Notes: a model not told the origin generated them from the letters alone. Counted from the first letter of the stretch, positions 49,412 through 59,058 are shown. The stretch is 64,000 nucleotides of DNA from Bradyrhizobium sp. 170 (GCF_023101085.1 NZ_CP064703.1:2976001-3040000); one strand, 5' to 3'. Numbers and translations are program-made.

Positions 49412-51532
49412 GTGTTGCCGAGGTGCCGCCTGCTGCAAAGTTCATCCATCCTCATCCCGGGCGACACCGTCTGGAGAAGGTGCAAGGCAGGACGGCTGGC
49501 TATCCTCAATGACGCGGCCGCGTATTTCGCCGCTTTGCGGGAAGCGCTGCTGCTCGCGACGAAGCAGGTCTACATCATCGGCTGGGACATCCACAGCCTG
49601 ACTCGGTTTGTCGGGCCGTCCGGGCATGCCGACGATGGTTATCCGGAAGAGCTCGGCGCGTTTCTGAAAGCGCTCCTGAAGGCGAAGCCCGGGTTGCGGA
49701 TCAACATCCTGAGCTGGAATTTCCCGGCCCTCTATGCGGCGGAGCGGGAGTGGAATTCAGCCGCCAAATTCACCTCGGACGCGTCGGACCGGCTTTGCTT
49801 CTGTTTCGACTCCAGTCTTCCGCTAGGCTCCGCGCAGCATCAGAAGATCGTCGTCATTGACGGAGTGCTTGCGTTCGTCGGCGGCCTCGACCTCACGATA
49901 CGCCGCTGGGACACCAGCGAGCACGACGCCCATCATCCGTTGCGGACCGATCCCGACGGCAAGCCCTATCCGCCGTTTCACGACGTGCAGTGCATGGTGG
50001 ATGGCGAAGCCGCCGTCAGTCTGACGGAAGTGGCGGAGAGCAGGTGGCGGGCCGCCGGCTGCACGGTCGAAACAAGCACCGACGTCACCGGCGAGCGCTG
50101 GCCGGCCTCGGTGCCGGTGCAATCCCGGAGAATGACGGTGGGCATCGCCCGGACCGAGATAGCAACCGCGAGCGAAGCCGGCGTGAACGAGGTCGCACGG
50201 CTGTTCGAGGCCTCCATCAACGCGGCCGACCGCTTCATCTACATCGAGAACCAGTTCACCAGCGCCACCGATATCGCGCGCCTGCTGGCGCAGCGGATGC
50301 TCGATGTGCCACAGCTTCGTGTTTTGATCGTCACGCCGAGGATGCATTCGTCCTGGTTTGAATCGCAGGCCATGCAGAGCGGGCGCGGCGGATTCATCGC
50401 CCAATTCGTGGCGGCGGGCGTCATGGACCAGGTTCGCTTTCTCTATCCATCGATTCGGGATGGGGAGCAGGCCACCGTGGTCATGGTGCACAGCAAGGTG
50501 ATGATCGTCGATGATCGAATTTTGCGGGTGGGCTCGGCCAACCTCAATAACCGCTCGATGGGTGCGGACACCGAGTGCGATCTCGCCTTCGAGGCGACGT
50601 CCGAGGCACACCGGAAATACATCGCCCGGCTTCGCCGCCAACTGATCGGGCATTTCTGCGGCGTCGATGCGCGGGAAATCGCAAGCAACGAAGCCGACCT
50701 GTTCGGATTTCTCGACCGCCTGCCGGAGCGCGGCGGCGCGAAATCGTTGCAGCCGATCGATCCGGCCGCAACAGCCGGCAGCATGGCAACGATGGTGCAG
50801 CCCGTCGCCGATCCCCGAGAACCGCTTCACCTCGACCGCGCCGCCAACCGCATGTGGACGGCAAGAACCATTTTGGCGGTGTTGGGGTTGGCCGCGGCGC
50901 TCGCCGGCCTCGCGCTGGCCTGGCAGTACACATCGTTGCGCGATTTCGCTGATGTCGGCTTCGTCTCTTCGGTCATTTCGCAACCCGCACGGTCGCAATT
51001 CGCGCCGCTGCTCGCAATTGCCGCCTTCGTCGTCGGCGGGCTGGTGGTGTTTCCGGTGCTGGTTTTGATCGCCGCCACGGCAGCGGCGCTGGGGCCGTGG
51101 ATGGGCTTCTTCAGCGCGGGCGCCGGCGTGCTGCTCAGCGCGCTCACGCTGTTTTCGATCGGCCGCGTGCTGGGCCAGGCGCGCCTGCAGCGGCTGCTCG
51201 GGCGTCGCGCGGGGCGAGTTCAGAACCGCATCATCGGCAAGGGAGTCGTTGCGGTCGCCATGATCCGGATGGTGCCGATCGCCCCGTTCTCGATCGTGAA
51301 CGTGGTGGCGGGCGCCAGCAAGCTGAGCCTGCGCGATTTCCTGCTCGGCACCGTGCTGGGCATGGCGCCGGGGATCGCTGTCATGGCCGCGCTCGGCGCG
51401 CAGATCGCAGATCTCGCCAGAAACGCATCGTGGGCGAACGCGGTGCTGCTCGCGCTGGCGATCCTCGCCTGGATCGCGCTGTGCCTCGGCGTGCAGTTCC
51501 TGGTGACGTGGATGGCGGGACGAAGAACGTGA
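49412..51532 (+). CDS. Phospholipase D-like protein fused to a VTT/DedA membrane domain
   Basis: A 706-residue two-part protein. The N-terminal about 470 residues are a PLD-superfamily unit with two HKD motifs, HQKIVVIDGVLAFVGG and HSKVMIVDDRILRVGSANLN, each with His, Lys and Asp. The C-terminal about 230 residues are a VTT (DedA/SNARE-associated) membrane domain (FPVLVLIAATAAALGPWMGF, VPIAPFSIVNVVAGASKLSL). The chemistry is phosphodiester transfer or hydrolysis on phospholipid, as in cardiolipin-synthase-like enzymes, at the inner membrane. The start is uncertain: GTG at 49412 or TTG one codon later, both without a good site. It is coupled by a 4-base overlap to an EEP-family gene, as often seen for such pairs. 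Confidence 0.88.
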   Translation: MLPRCRLLQSSSILIPGDTVWRRCKAGRLAILNDAAAYFAALREALLLATKQVYIIGWDIHSLTRFVGPSGHADDGYPEELGAFLKALLKAKPGLRINILSWNFPALYAAEREWNSAAKFTSDASDRLCFCFDSSLPLGSAQHQKIVVIDGVLAFVGGLDLTIRRWDTSEHDAHHPLRTDPDGKPYPPFHDVQCMVDGEAAVSLTEVAESRWRAAGCTVETSTDVTGERWPASVPVQSRRMTVGIARTEIATASEAGVNEVARLFEASINAADRFIYIENQFTSATDIARLLAQRMLDVPQLRVLIVTPRMHSSWFESQAMQSGRGGFIAQFVAAGVMDQVRFLYPSIRDGEQATVVMVHSKVMIVDDRILRVGSANLNNRSMGADTECDLAFEATSEAHRKYIARLRRQLIGHFCGVDAREIASNEADLFGFLDRLPERGGAKSLQPIDPAATAGSMATMVQPVADPREPLHLDRAANRMWTARTILAVLGLAAALAGLALAWQYTSLRDFADVGFVSSVISQPARSQFAPLLAIAAFVVGGLVVFPVLVLIAATAAALGPWMGFFSAGAGVLLSALTLFSIGRVLGQARLQRLLGRRAGRVQNRIIGKGVVAVAMIRMVPIAPFSIVNVVAGASKLSLRDFLLGTVLGMAPGIAVMAALGAQIADLARNASWANAVLLALAILAWIALCLGVQFLVTWMAGRRT

Positions 51533-52212
51533 CGGCCACGATGCGCATCATGACGTGGAACGTGCACGGCATCTTCCACCTCAATCCGGGTTTCGACCTC
51601 GACGGCGTGTGCTCCATCATCCGCCACTGGTCTCCTGATATCGTGGCGCTGCAGGAGGTCGATTCCCGCGGAAGAACCGACGATCCCTTTGCCCTGCTGG
51701 CAAAGGCCGTCGGCGACCACAGCGTCGATGCAAGATCGATCGTCACCGAGGACGGCGACTACGGACAGGTGCTGTTGAGCCGCTGGCCCTTCGCCGAGCC
51801 TCCGAAAATTTCCGACGTCTCGTATCAGGAGCGGGAGCCCCGCCGGGCCATTGCCGCACGCATCTTGTCTGATCACGGCGAGGTCACGGTCATTGCCACG
51901 CATCTCGGCCTGAGCATTCATGAAAGGCACGCGCAGGCCCATGCCCTGGCCGACCTGGTGCAGCCAACGCGAACGCTCGTGCTCGGCGATTTCAATGACT
52001 GGTTCTGGGTGAAGTCGGTGAGGGGCGTGCTGGCGCGGATCTGCCCGGTCCGAACGCGCTTGCGGACGTTTCCCTCCCGATTGCCGATGATGCGGCTGGA
52101 CCGGATCTATGCCTCGCGCGATTTGACGATCCGCGCGGCCTGGACCGATCGCAAGGCCCGTGCGTATTCGGACCATCTTCCCGTGATCGCGGATGTCGCG
52201 TTTCCCGAATAG
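51529..52212 (+). CDS. Endonuclease/exonuclease/phosphatase family protein
   Basis: A 227-residue EEP-fold enzyme. Motifs in order are MTWNVHG, IVALQEVDSR, TLVLGDFNDWFW, and YSDHLPVIADV at the end, which give the metal-binding Asn, Glu, Asp and His. It starts at GTG overlapping the stop of the PLD gene (GTGA), so translation is coupled. EEP proteins cleave phosphodiesters in nucleic acids or phospholipids. Pairing with PLD-VTT suggests a lipid head-group role, though this is inference. No signal peptide is seen. Confidence 0.88.
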   Translation: MTATMRIMTWNVHGIFHLNPGFDLDGVCSIIRHWSPDIVALQEVDSRGRTDDPFALLAKAVGDHSVDARSIVTEDGDYGQVLLSRWPFAEPPKISDVSYQEREPRRAIAARILSDHGEVTVIATHLGLSIHERHAQAHALADLVQPTRTLVLGDFNDWFWVKSVRGVLARICPVRTRLRTFPSRLPMMRLDRIYASRDLTIRAAWTDRKARAYSDHLPVIADVAFPE

Positions 52213-52221
52213 AGGTCTGCA

Positions 52222-52413
52222 TCAGGCGGGCTTGGCTGGATGCTGCGTTCTGGGGTGCCGCTCATGCAGCAGGCAGGCGAGGCCATGGCGCAGGTCTTCC
52301 CGCTCGCGCATCGCGGTCTCGAATAGCGCTTCCTGAATGTCGCGCGGCATATTGCCCCAAACGGCCATCGCAGCTTCGCCCAGCAGCAAGGCAAAAGTCT
52401 GTTGTTCGGTCAT
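52222..52413 (-). CDS. Small hypothetical protein
   Basis: A 63-residue protein, MTEQQTFALLLGEAAMAVWG and onward, mainly helical, ending in a basic/His-rich tail (LLHERHPRTQHPAKPA). A strong GGGGAGGAG ribosome site lies just before the ATG, which supports real coding. No family was recognised. It converges on the EEP gene with a 9-base gap. Confidence 0.65.
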   Translation of the reverse strand: MTEQQTFALLLGEAAMAVWGNMPRDIQEALFETAMREREDLRHGLACLLHERHPRTQHPAKPA

Positions 52414-52498
52414 GTCGCTCCTCCCCGATTTTTACGTTTGATCGAAGTGAAGGTTCCGTTCCCGTGAGCTTTTGCGTTTGGCCGTCATGAAGGCGATA

Positions 52499-53428
52499 TC
52501 ACTGTCCCCAGCGCAACACGACGGGATCGAGCTGGCGGGCGATTTCAATGAGACCCGCGCGCGCCGCCGGGTGAACCCTTTGCAGGGGATGACGAACCGC
52601 GTCCGAACCGATCACGCTGCCTTCCTTCATCAGGATCTTGGCGGCCTGCAAGCCGCACTGGCGGTTCTCGTAATTGATCAGCGGGAGCCAGCGCGCATAG
52701 GCCGCCATCGCTTCTTCCCGGCGCCCCGCCAGATACGGATCGACGATTTGCCTGATGCCATCAGGGTAGCCGCCGCCCGTCATGGCGCCGGTTGCACCCG
52801 CATCGAGATCGGCCATCAGGGTGATCGCTTCCTCGCCGTCCCAGGGCCCTTCGATGCTGTCGCCGCCGGCTGCGATCAGGTCGCGCAGCTTCGCCGCCGC
52901 CATCGGCACCTCGATCTTGAAATAGCGGATGTTCGAAATTTCCCGCGCCATGCGGGCGAGGAGGTCGACCGAAAGCGGTGTCCCGGCAACCGGGGCATCC
53001 TGGATCATGATGGGAATATCGATGGCGTCGGACACGGTGCGGTAGAAATCGAAGATGGCCTTTTCCGGCACGCGGAACGTGGCGCCGTGATAGGGCGGCA
53101 TGATCATCACCATCGCAGCCCCGGCGTCCTGGGCCTGGCGGCTGCGGTCGGCGCAGATACGCGAGCCGAAATGCGTCGTCGTCACGATCACCGGCACCCG
53201 GCCGGCGACATGCTCCAGCACCGCATGCATCACCTGTTCACGCTCGGCGTCGCTCAGGACGAACTGCTCGGAGAAATTGGCCAGAATGCAGAGGCCGTTG
53301 GAGCCGGCGTCGATCATGAAATCGATACAGCGGCGCTGCCCCGCGAGATCGAGCTCCCCACGGTCGTCGAAGATGGTCGGAGCGACGGGGAAAACACCGC
53401 GATAGGGCCGTTGTGCAGTCAGGGTCAT
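52499..53428 (-). CDS. DapA-superfamily dehydratase, probably 2-keto-3-deoxy-L-arabonate dehydratase
   Basis: A 309-residue DHDPS-fold enzyme. The N-terminus RGVFPVAPTIFDDRGELDL and DFMIDAGSNGLCILANFSEQ, the Schiff-base Lys in IRYFKIEVP, and GPWDGEEAITLMADLDAGAT closely match the L-KDA dehydratase (AraD) of Azospirillum as I recall it, including length. It would dehydrate 2-keto-3-deoxy-L-arabonate to alpha-ketoglutarate semialdehyde in the cytosol. No arabinose-pathway neighbours are in the window, so another ketodeoxy acid is possible. It is divergent from the CaiB-type transferase across 109 bases. Confidence 0.85.
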   Translation of the reverse strand: MTLTAQRPYRGVFPVAPTIFDDRGELDLAGQRRCIDFMIDAGSNGLCILANFSEQFVLSDAEREQVMHAVLEHVAGRVPVIVTTTHFGSRICADRSRQAQDAGAAMVMIMPPYHGATFRVPEKAIFDFYRTVSDAIDIPIMIQDAPVAGTPLSVDLLARMAREISNIRYFKIEVPMAAAKLRDLIAAGGDSIEGPWDGEEAITLMADLDAGATGAMTGGGYPDGIRQIVDPYLAGRREEAMAAYARWLPLINYENRQCGLQAAKILMKEGSVIGSDAVRHPLQRVHPAARAGLIEIARQLDPVVLRWGQ

Positions 53429-53537
53429 TCTGGATGTTCCATTCGAACAGGATCAGTGATTGTATGGTCGTCCAATGCATTCATCAACATGATAGAAGGC
53501 TCGACGCAATCGAGCAGCAAGAACAAGGGAAAGATCG

Positions 53538-54725
53538 ATGGGGGGAGTTCTGGAGGGCGTTCGCGTCCTCGATTTCGGGCGCTATATCGCGGGGCCGTAT
53601 TGCGCGACGTTGCTGGCCGAGTTCGGTGCGGAAGTCATTCGCGTGGAGAAGCGCGATGGCAGCGAGGATCGCTTTGTCGCACCCGTCGGCGAAGGCGGCG
53701 AGGGTGCGCTGTTCCTGCAGGTCAACCGCAACAAGAAATGCATCACGCTCGATCCGATGAAGCCGGAAGGGCAGGAGGTGATGCGCCGGCTGGTCGCCAC
53801 TGCTGACGTCGTCGTCGCCAATCTGCCGCCGCAGACGCTGCGGGCGATGAAGCTCGATTACGACTCGCTGAAGGCGATCAAGCCGGACATTATCCTGACG
53901 ACCGCGACCGCCTTCGGCGGTCCCGGGCCGTGGTCCGACCGCGTCGGCTTTGACGGCGTCGGGCAGGTGATGTCGGGCGCGGTCTACATGACAGGCAAAG
54001 GCGATCCGCCATACCGGGCCGCGGTGAACTGGGTCGATTTCGGCACGGCGCTGCATTGCGCGTTCGGCACGCTCGCCGCCCTGATCGAGCGCGGCAAATC
54101 CGGGCGCGGGCAGATCGTCGAGGGCGCGCTGCTGGCGACCGCGCTCTCCTTCACCAACGCGACGCTGATCGAGCAGGCCGTGATTGCCGCGAACCGTGTC
54201 CCCACCGGCAATCTCGGCCAGACCGCGGCGCCGGCCGATATCTACCGCACCAAAGACGGCTGGGTGCTGTGCCAGGTCACCGGGCACCCGCTGTTCATCC
54301 GCTGGGCAAAACTGATGGGCGAGGAGGATCACTGGCTGGACGACCCGCGCTTCGCCGACGATCTCAAGCGCGGCGACAACGGTCCTGTCATCAGCGAGCG
54401 CATGGCGCGCTGGTGCGCCGAGCGCACCACGCAGGAAGCGGTCGATACGCTGGGAAGAGCGATGATTCCGGCCGGCCCGGTGCTGAGCCCGCAACAGGCG
54501 CTGGAGCATCCGCACATCCGCGCCGCCGGCTTCATGCAGGATGTCGACTATCCGGGCCTGCCGAAGCCTGCGCCGACGGCACGCGCCGCGGTGCGGCTGT
54601 CGGAGACGCCGGGCGAAATCGTGTCGCGCCCGCCGACGCTCGGCGAGCACACCGACCGCGTGCTGGCCGATATCGGCTATGACGCGGCTGCGATCGCCGC
54701 GCTACGCAAGAACGGGATCATCTAG
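53538..54725 (+). CDS. CaiB/BaiF family CoA transferase
   Basis: A 395-residue class III CoA transferase. LEGVRVLDFGRYIAGPYCA at the start, VIRVEKRDGSEDR, LQVNRNKKCITLD, and the catalytic-Asp region DRVGFDGVGQVMSG are present. The C-terminal LGEHTDRVLADIGYDAAAI is the usual end. It moves CoA between carboxylic acids through an aspartyl thioester. The acid is unknown. AAGGGAAAG lies before the ATG. The lysophospholipase-like gene follows on the same strand after 80 bases. Confidence 0.9.
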   Translation: MGGVLEGVRVLDFGRYIAGPYCATLLAEFGAEVIRVEKRDGSEDRFVAPVGEGGEGALFLQVNRNKKCITLDPMKPEGQEVMRRLVATADVVVANLPPQTLRAMKLDYDSLKAIKPDIILTTATAFGGPGPWSDRVGFDGVGQVMSGAVYMTGKGDPPYRAAVNWVDFGTALHCAFGTLAALIERGKSGRGQIVEGALLATALSFTNATLIEQAVIAANRVPTGNLGQTAAPADIYRTKDGWVLCQVTGHPLFIRWAKLMGEEDHWLDDPRFADDLKRGDNGPVISERMARWCAERTTQEAVDTLGRAMIPAGPVLSPQQALEHPHIRAAGFMQDVDYPGLPKPAPTARAAVRLSETPGEIVSRPPTLGEHTDRVLADIGYDAAAIAALRKNGII

Positions 54726-54805
54726 ATGCAGCGGCCGATGACCCGCCGTCTTGTTGGTTGCCGTCGGGTGGTTCTTCGCCAACCTGCAGCCTGGACATCA
54801 GCTCC

Positions 54806-55738
54806 ATGACGCTGCTGTCGATCCCGGCCAATCCTGTTCCGGAGGGGGCGCTTGCCGGGACAATCGGGACGCCGGATGGCGTCACGTTGCGCTTTGCGCG
54901 CTGGGCGGTGCCGGCCAACGGCAGGGGGACCGTCTGCGTCTTCACCGGGCGCGGGGAATACATCGAAAAATATTTCGAGACGGTGCGGGATCTGCGCCAG
55001 CGCGGTTATGCGGTGGCGATGATCGACTGGCGGGGACAGGGGCATTCCTCGCGCCGGCTGGACAATCCGCTCAAGGGCCATATCCAGAATTTTTCGGAGT
55101 ACGAGATCGACGTGGCGGCCTTCGTTAAGCAGGTCGTGCTGCCGGATTGTCCGCCGCCCTATTTTGCACTGGCCCATTCGACGGGCGGCGCGGTCATGCT
55201 GCGCGTCGCGCATGCCGGCATCGCGCCGTTCGAACGCTTCGTGCTGTGCGCGCCGATGATCGACCTGCCGGGTCTGCGTGCGTCGCTGCCGATGCGCGGC
55301 CTGATGCGCATGCTGCGCGCGGGTGGAATGAGCGAGCGGTTTATTCCAGGCGGCAACATCGACCTGATCAAGTCGACGGGCTTTCCCGGCAATCCCCTGA
55401 CCTCGGACCCGCGCCGCTATGCCCGCAACGCGGCTATCCTGGAGGCCGATCCGACGCTCGGGATTGCGTCGCCGACCGTGGCATGGCTCGACGCGGCCTT
55501 TGCGGCGATGGGCGAGTTTCGTTCGAGCGAGTTTGCCGGCCGGATTCGCCAGCCGGTCCTGATGCTCGCGGCAGGCGACGACACCATCGTATCGGCCCCT
55601 GCCATTGCCGCGTTTGCCCGGAATCTGCCGGCGGGATCGCATCGCGTGATTGCGGGTGCGAAGCACGAAATCCTGCAGGAAGACGACCGCTATCGCGCGC
55701 AGCTCTGGGCCGCATTCGATGCCTTCATGCCGGGGTAG
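54806..55738 (+). CDS. Alpha/beta hydrolase, lysophospholipase (PldB) type
   Basis: A 310-residue Hydrolase_4 family protein. The oxyanion region is CVFTGRGEYIEKYFETVRDL, and MIDWRGQGHSSR is typical for monoacylglycerol lipase/PldB types. The nucleophile is Ser in LAHSTGGAVML. Asp in LAAGDDTIVS and His in GAKHEILQE complete the triad. It probably removes an acyl chain from lysophospholipid or monoglyceride. The ATG at 54806 fits the family; a TTG 16 codons earlier is in frame. No signal sequence is visible. Confidence 0.87.
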   Translation: MTLLSIPANPVPEGALAGTIGTPDGVTLRFARWAVPANGRGTVCVFTGRGEYIEKYFETVRDLRQRGYAVAMIDWRGQGHSSRRLDNPLKGHIQNFSEYEIDVAAFVKQVVLPDCPPPYFALAHSTGGAVMLRVAHAGIAPFERFVLCAPMIDLPGLRASLPMRGLMRMLRAGGMSERFIPGGNIDLIKSTGFPGNPLTSDPRRYARNAAILEADPTLGIASPTVAWLDAAFAAMGEFRSSEFAGRIRQPVLMLAAGDDTIVSAPAIAAFARNLPAGSHRVIAGAKHEILQEDDRYRAQLWAAFDAFMPG

Positions 55739-56021
55739 GCCGTGTACTCACGCAGCCAAATTCGGATTGAAGCGCCATGAATTTACTTCCGCTTTCCGGG
55801 CATAGCGGACATGACCGGGCTTGCTGTTGGCTCGACCCGGGCGCGAATGGACCCACACCGGACATCGACGACCAAAGTCGGCAACCGGCACATTTGCGGG
55901 TCTCCGGAACTTTGGGGTGATTCCGCGAGTTATGAATTGAGCAGCACTGCGCGATCTCGCTTTCGGCTCAACACACATATGCCGTCTGTTGTCGCAAACG
56001 GCGGCATCGCAGGAGGCTCTC

Positions 56022-56909
56022 ATGAGTATCAAGCGAATCCTGGTTCCACTTCCCGGCTCAGCCAGTCACACCGGTCAAATTGAAACGGCCCTGTCTACCG
56101 CGAAGGCATTGGGGGCTCACGTCCAGGCACTGTTCATCAGTCAGCCGCCGCCGGTCACACGTAGCGGTGTCACGCGTAGCGGTCTAACTGCCACGGAAAT
56201 GGGACGAGCGGTGACCGCCGCATCGGTAAACTGGTACGCCGAGGAACGGGAGCGATCTACGCGGGATGCGCGTCAGGTTTTCGTGCAGGCCTGCGCGGTA
56301 GTCGGCATCCCGATGCTATCGGCGGACGACGAGCCCGGCAGCCCGCTCGCAGCATCCTGGCGCGAAGCCGAGGGATCGTATGTGGAAATCGCGGCGCAAC
56401 GGGCCGCTGCCTTCGACCTGATGGTCGCCGCAAGCGCCACCGTGATGGAATCGTTCATGGCCATTGCCGAGCAATCGCTGCTGCAGACGCGTCGCCCCGT
56501 GCTGTTGGCGCCGGCTCGCCTGCAGAGTGATCTGACCGACAGCGTGATGATCGCCTGGGACGAGAGCCCGGAATGCTGGCATGCGGTCTCGGCTGCCATA
56601 CCGTTCATGCAACTCGCCAAATCAGTGCGGGTCATAAGCGTTGATCGGGACGCCAGCAATCGCCAAGCCTCGCAGGCGGAGGTGCTTGCCTATTTGCGCT
56701 GTCATGGCATCGGAGCGACTGCGCAGGTGGTTGCACCGGAATTGCGCTCGGTGGGCGATACGCTGCTCGCGGCGGGGGCAGAGCATGAAGCCGGCCTGCT
56801 GATCATGGGCGCCTATTCCCATAGCCGCCTGCGCGAGATGCTTCTGGGCGGGGCCACGCGCCACATCCTTAAGAACGCTTCGGCACGCCCCGTTCTCTTG
56901 GCGCATTAG
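56022..56909 (+). CDS. Universal stress protein (UspA family)
   Basis: A 295-residue tandem-type Usp. The first strand MSIKRILVPLPG and the C-terminal ATP-site segment IMGAYSHSRLREMLLGGATR, then ILKNASARPVLLAH, are clear. A short VTRSG-VTRSG duplication occurs near residue 42. Usp proteins bind nucleotide and act in stress survival. AGGAGG precedes the ATG at 56022. It stands alone, with 283 bases of unannotated DNA before it, which shows no gene but probably holds its promoter. Confidence 0.88.
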   Translation: MSIKRILVPLPGSASHTGQIETALSTAKALGAHVQALFISQPPPVTRSGVTRSGLTATEMGRAVTAASVNWYAEERERSTRDARQVFVQACAVVGIPMLSADDEPGSPLAASWREAEGSYVEIAAQRAAAFDLMVAASATVMESFMAIAEQSLLQTRRPVLLAPARLQSDLTDSVMIAWDESPECWHAVSAAIPFMQLAKSVRVISVDRDASNRQASQAEVLAYLRCHGIGATAQVVAPELRSVGDTLLAAGAEHEAGLLIMGAYSHSRLREMLLGGATRHILKNASARPVLLAH

Positions 56910-57111
56910 CCCTCGTCAGAGCGCAACTGAGCTCAGGTTGCCGCCGACGCCAACGCTATGGCGGGCTTGCTCACTCGCCGAAGGCGGGTTGGGCGGCGTG
57001 CGATTAACGCGCCGACGCTGTCAAACGTATCACCCTCCTTTCCGGGGGTAGAACGGCTTGAGCGTCGGGCGGACCGAAGCCAAGTTCCCCCACCACCCGA
57101 GGAGTAACAAC

Positions 57112-57303
57112 ATGACCCCACACATCCCCGAGGAATTTTTCACCAGGTTGATCGACAGGAGTCCCTTCGTGATCATGGGCAGTACGATGCCGCCCCGAGA
57201 TCCTAATGAAGACGAAGAGGACGAGGACGAAGAGGAAGAGGAAGAGGAAGAGGAAGAGGAAGAGGACGAGCCGCCGGTCGTACGAGAGCCGGACGAAGAC
57301 TAG
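57112..57303 (+). CDS. Small protein with polyacidic tail
   Basis: A 63-residue protein. The first 28 residues are ordinary (MTPHIPEEFFTRLIDRSPFV). Residues about 30-51 are almost only Glu and Asp, followed by PPVVREPDED. The acidic run is coded by a GAAGAG/GGAAGA simple repeat. GAGGAGT precedes the ATG at 57112, a good site. No family was recognised. It may bind metal or basic proteins. It lies alone between the stress protein and the acyltransferase. Confidence 0.6.
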   Translation: MTPHIPEEFFTRLIDRSPFVIMGSTMPPRDPNEDEEDEDEEEEEEEEEEEEDEPPVVREPDED

Positions 57304-57513
57304 ACCATGATGCTTTTGGGATTGGGCATAGCGTACGCACCCTGGTTCGAACGAACGTCGTCGATATCGCGGTTGCGAACATGCCGGCCGATTGCCGGGA
57401 ATCGGTCGGTCTCGATGCTCGGAACGCTTGTCACGATGGAGTTCCAGACCGTATCGTGACGCCGCGGAGCGGCGACGCGTGGCGTCGCGGGCGAGGCGGG
57501 ATCGAGGTTTTGC

Positions 57514-58959
57514 ATGGGGTCGCAGGTAAGCTTGCCGCTCTGGGTCGTTGTCCTGATGGCGATCCTCGCGATCCTGGCGGCGCTGGATCGCATCCTCATT
57601 CCCAGCGTGCGCTGGGCGCTGCGTCGGCGCGCTAATCGTGCCATCGAGGAACTCAACACCAAACTCAGGCTTCGCATTCAGCCCTTCAAGCTGACCAAGC
57701 GTCAGGTGCTGACCGATCGTCTGGTGTTCGATCCTGAAGTGCTGCGGGCGGCCGAGGAATATTCGGCCGAAACCGGCGTGCCGAACGAAGTCGCGATGGA
57801 AAAGGTGCGGCGCTACGCCCGCGAGATCGTTCCGGCGTTCAGCGCCTATGCTTATTTTCACGTCGGGACGCGGATCGCGCGGGCCGTTTCCCATATGCTG
57901 TACCGGGTGCGGATCGGCGTCCGCAACGACGAGGCGTTGGCCGCCGTCGATCCGGCCTCGTCGGTGATCTTCGTCATCAATCATCGCTCGAACATGGATT
58001 ACGTGCTGGTGACCTACGTCGCCGCCACCTCGTCGGCGCTGAGCTACGCCGTCGGCGAATGGGCCAAGGTCTGGGGCCTCAGCAATCTGATCCGCTCGAT
58101 GGGAGCCTATTTCATCGCGCGCGATTCCGGCGAGGCGCTCTATCGCAAGGTGCTTTCGCGCTATGTTCACATGGCTACCGCAGCGGGTGTCACGCAGGCG
58201 ATTTTCCCGGAAGGCGGGCTCAGCCGCGACGGAAAGCTGCGTCCGCCGAAATTCGGGCTGTTGAGTTACATGGTGGCGGGCTTCGATCCGCTCGGTCCGC
58301 GCGACGTGGTGTTCATCCCAGTCGCCGTCAACTATGACCGCGTGCTGGAAGACCGCATGTTGACTTCGGTGGCCAATGCCGAGCCCGGGAAGAAGCCGGT
58401 GTTCGGCTTCAACGCGGCGATCCTTGCGCGCCATTTCTTCCGCCATCTGTGGCTGGCAATGCGCGGCGAGTGGCATCGCTTCGGATATACCTGCGTGAGT
58501 TTTGGCGTGCCGGTGTCGCTGCGAAATTATGTCGAGGCAAGGAAGATCGATTTTCGCGTTCTCGCAGCCGAGCCGCGCCGCATCGAGGTTGAAAGGCTCG
58601 GCAACGAATTGATGGAGGCCGTCGGCCGCGTGGTGCCGGCGCTGCCGGTCTCGCTGGTCTCGACCGCCGTGCTGGAGGCCGGCGACCAGCCGCTGACGTT
58701 GTTCGAAATCAAGGGCCGCGTTTCAACCTTGATCGACGACCTCGAAAAACTCGGAAGCTATGTTCACATCCCCCGCGCCGATCGCGACTACGCCATCTCC
58801 GTCGGCCTGCGGATGCTGACGCTGCGCCATCTGGTGATCGAGGCCGACGACACCTACCGCGCCAACCCGAAAGAGCTCGTGCTGTTGCAGTACTACGCGA
58901 ACGCGATCGTCCATCTGTTCAAGGACAGGGAGCCGCGGACGGGACGCGACAGTCCGTAG
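57514..58959 (+). CDS. PlsB-like glycerol-3-phosphate acyltransferase
   Basis: A 481-residue acyltransferase. One N-terminal membrane span (SLPLWVVVLMAILAILAALD). The acyltransferase blocks follow: NHRSNMDYVLV (HX4D), AYFIARDSGEALYRKVLSRY, FPEGGLSRDGKLRPPKFG and FIPVAVNYDRVLEDR. This order fits the PlsB/GPAT family, shorter than E. coli PlsB (about 800). It would acylate glycerol-3-phosphate or a related acceptor at the inner membrane. The ATG has a weak GAGGT site. Its stop codon lies inside the first base-pairs of a palindromic repeat element. Confidence 0.87.
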   Translation: MGSQVSLPLWVVVLMAILAILAALDRILIPSVRWALRRRANRAIEELNTKLRLRIQPFKLTKRQVLTDRLVFDPEVLRAAEEYSAETGVPNEVAMEKVRRYAREIVPAFSAYAYFHVGTRIARAVSHMLYRVRIGVRNDEALAAVDPASSVIFVINHRSNMDYVLVTYVAATSSALSYAVGEWAKVWGLSNLIRSMGAYFIARDSGEALYRKVLSRYVHMATAAGVTQAIFPEGGLSRDGKLRPPKFGLLSYMVAGFDPLGPRDVVFIPVAVNYDRVLEDRMLTSVANAEPGKKPVFGFNAAILARHFFRHLWLAMRGEWHRFGYTCVSFGVPVSLRNYVEARKIDFRVLAAEPRRIEVERLGNELMEAVGRVVPALPVSLVSTAVLEAGDQPLTLFEIKGRVSTLIDDLEKLGSYVHIPRADRDYAISVGLRMLTLRHLVIEADDTYRANPKELVLLQYYANAIVHLFKDREPRTGRDSP

Positions 58960-59050
58960 GGTGGGCAAAGGAGCGCTAGCGACGTGCCCACCATCCATCA
59001 CCGATCGCGCCTCTCGATGGTGGGCACGCTTCGCTTTCCCCACCCTGCGG
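58958..59050. repeat. Palindromic intergenic element A
   Basis: A long imperfect inverted repeat: AGGGTGGGCAAAGGAGCG and GTGCCCACCATC on the left are mirrored by GATGGTGGGCAC and CGCTTTCCCCACCCT on the right. It starts at the stop codon of the acyltransferase gene. Similar units are familiar in Bradyrhizobium genomes. Confidence 0.75.
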
Positions 59051-59058
59051 GCTCTCGC

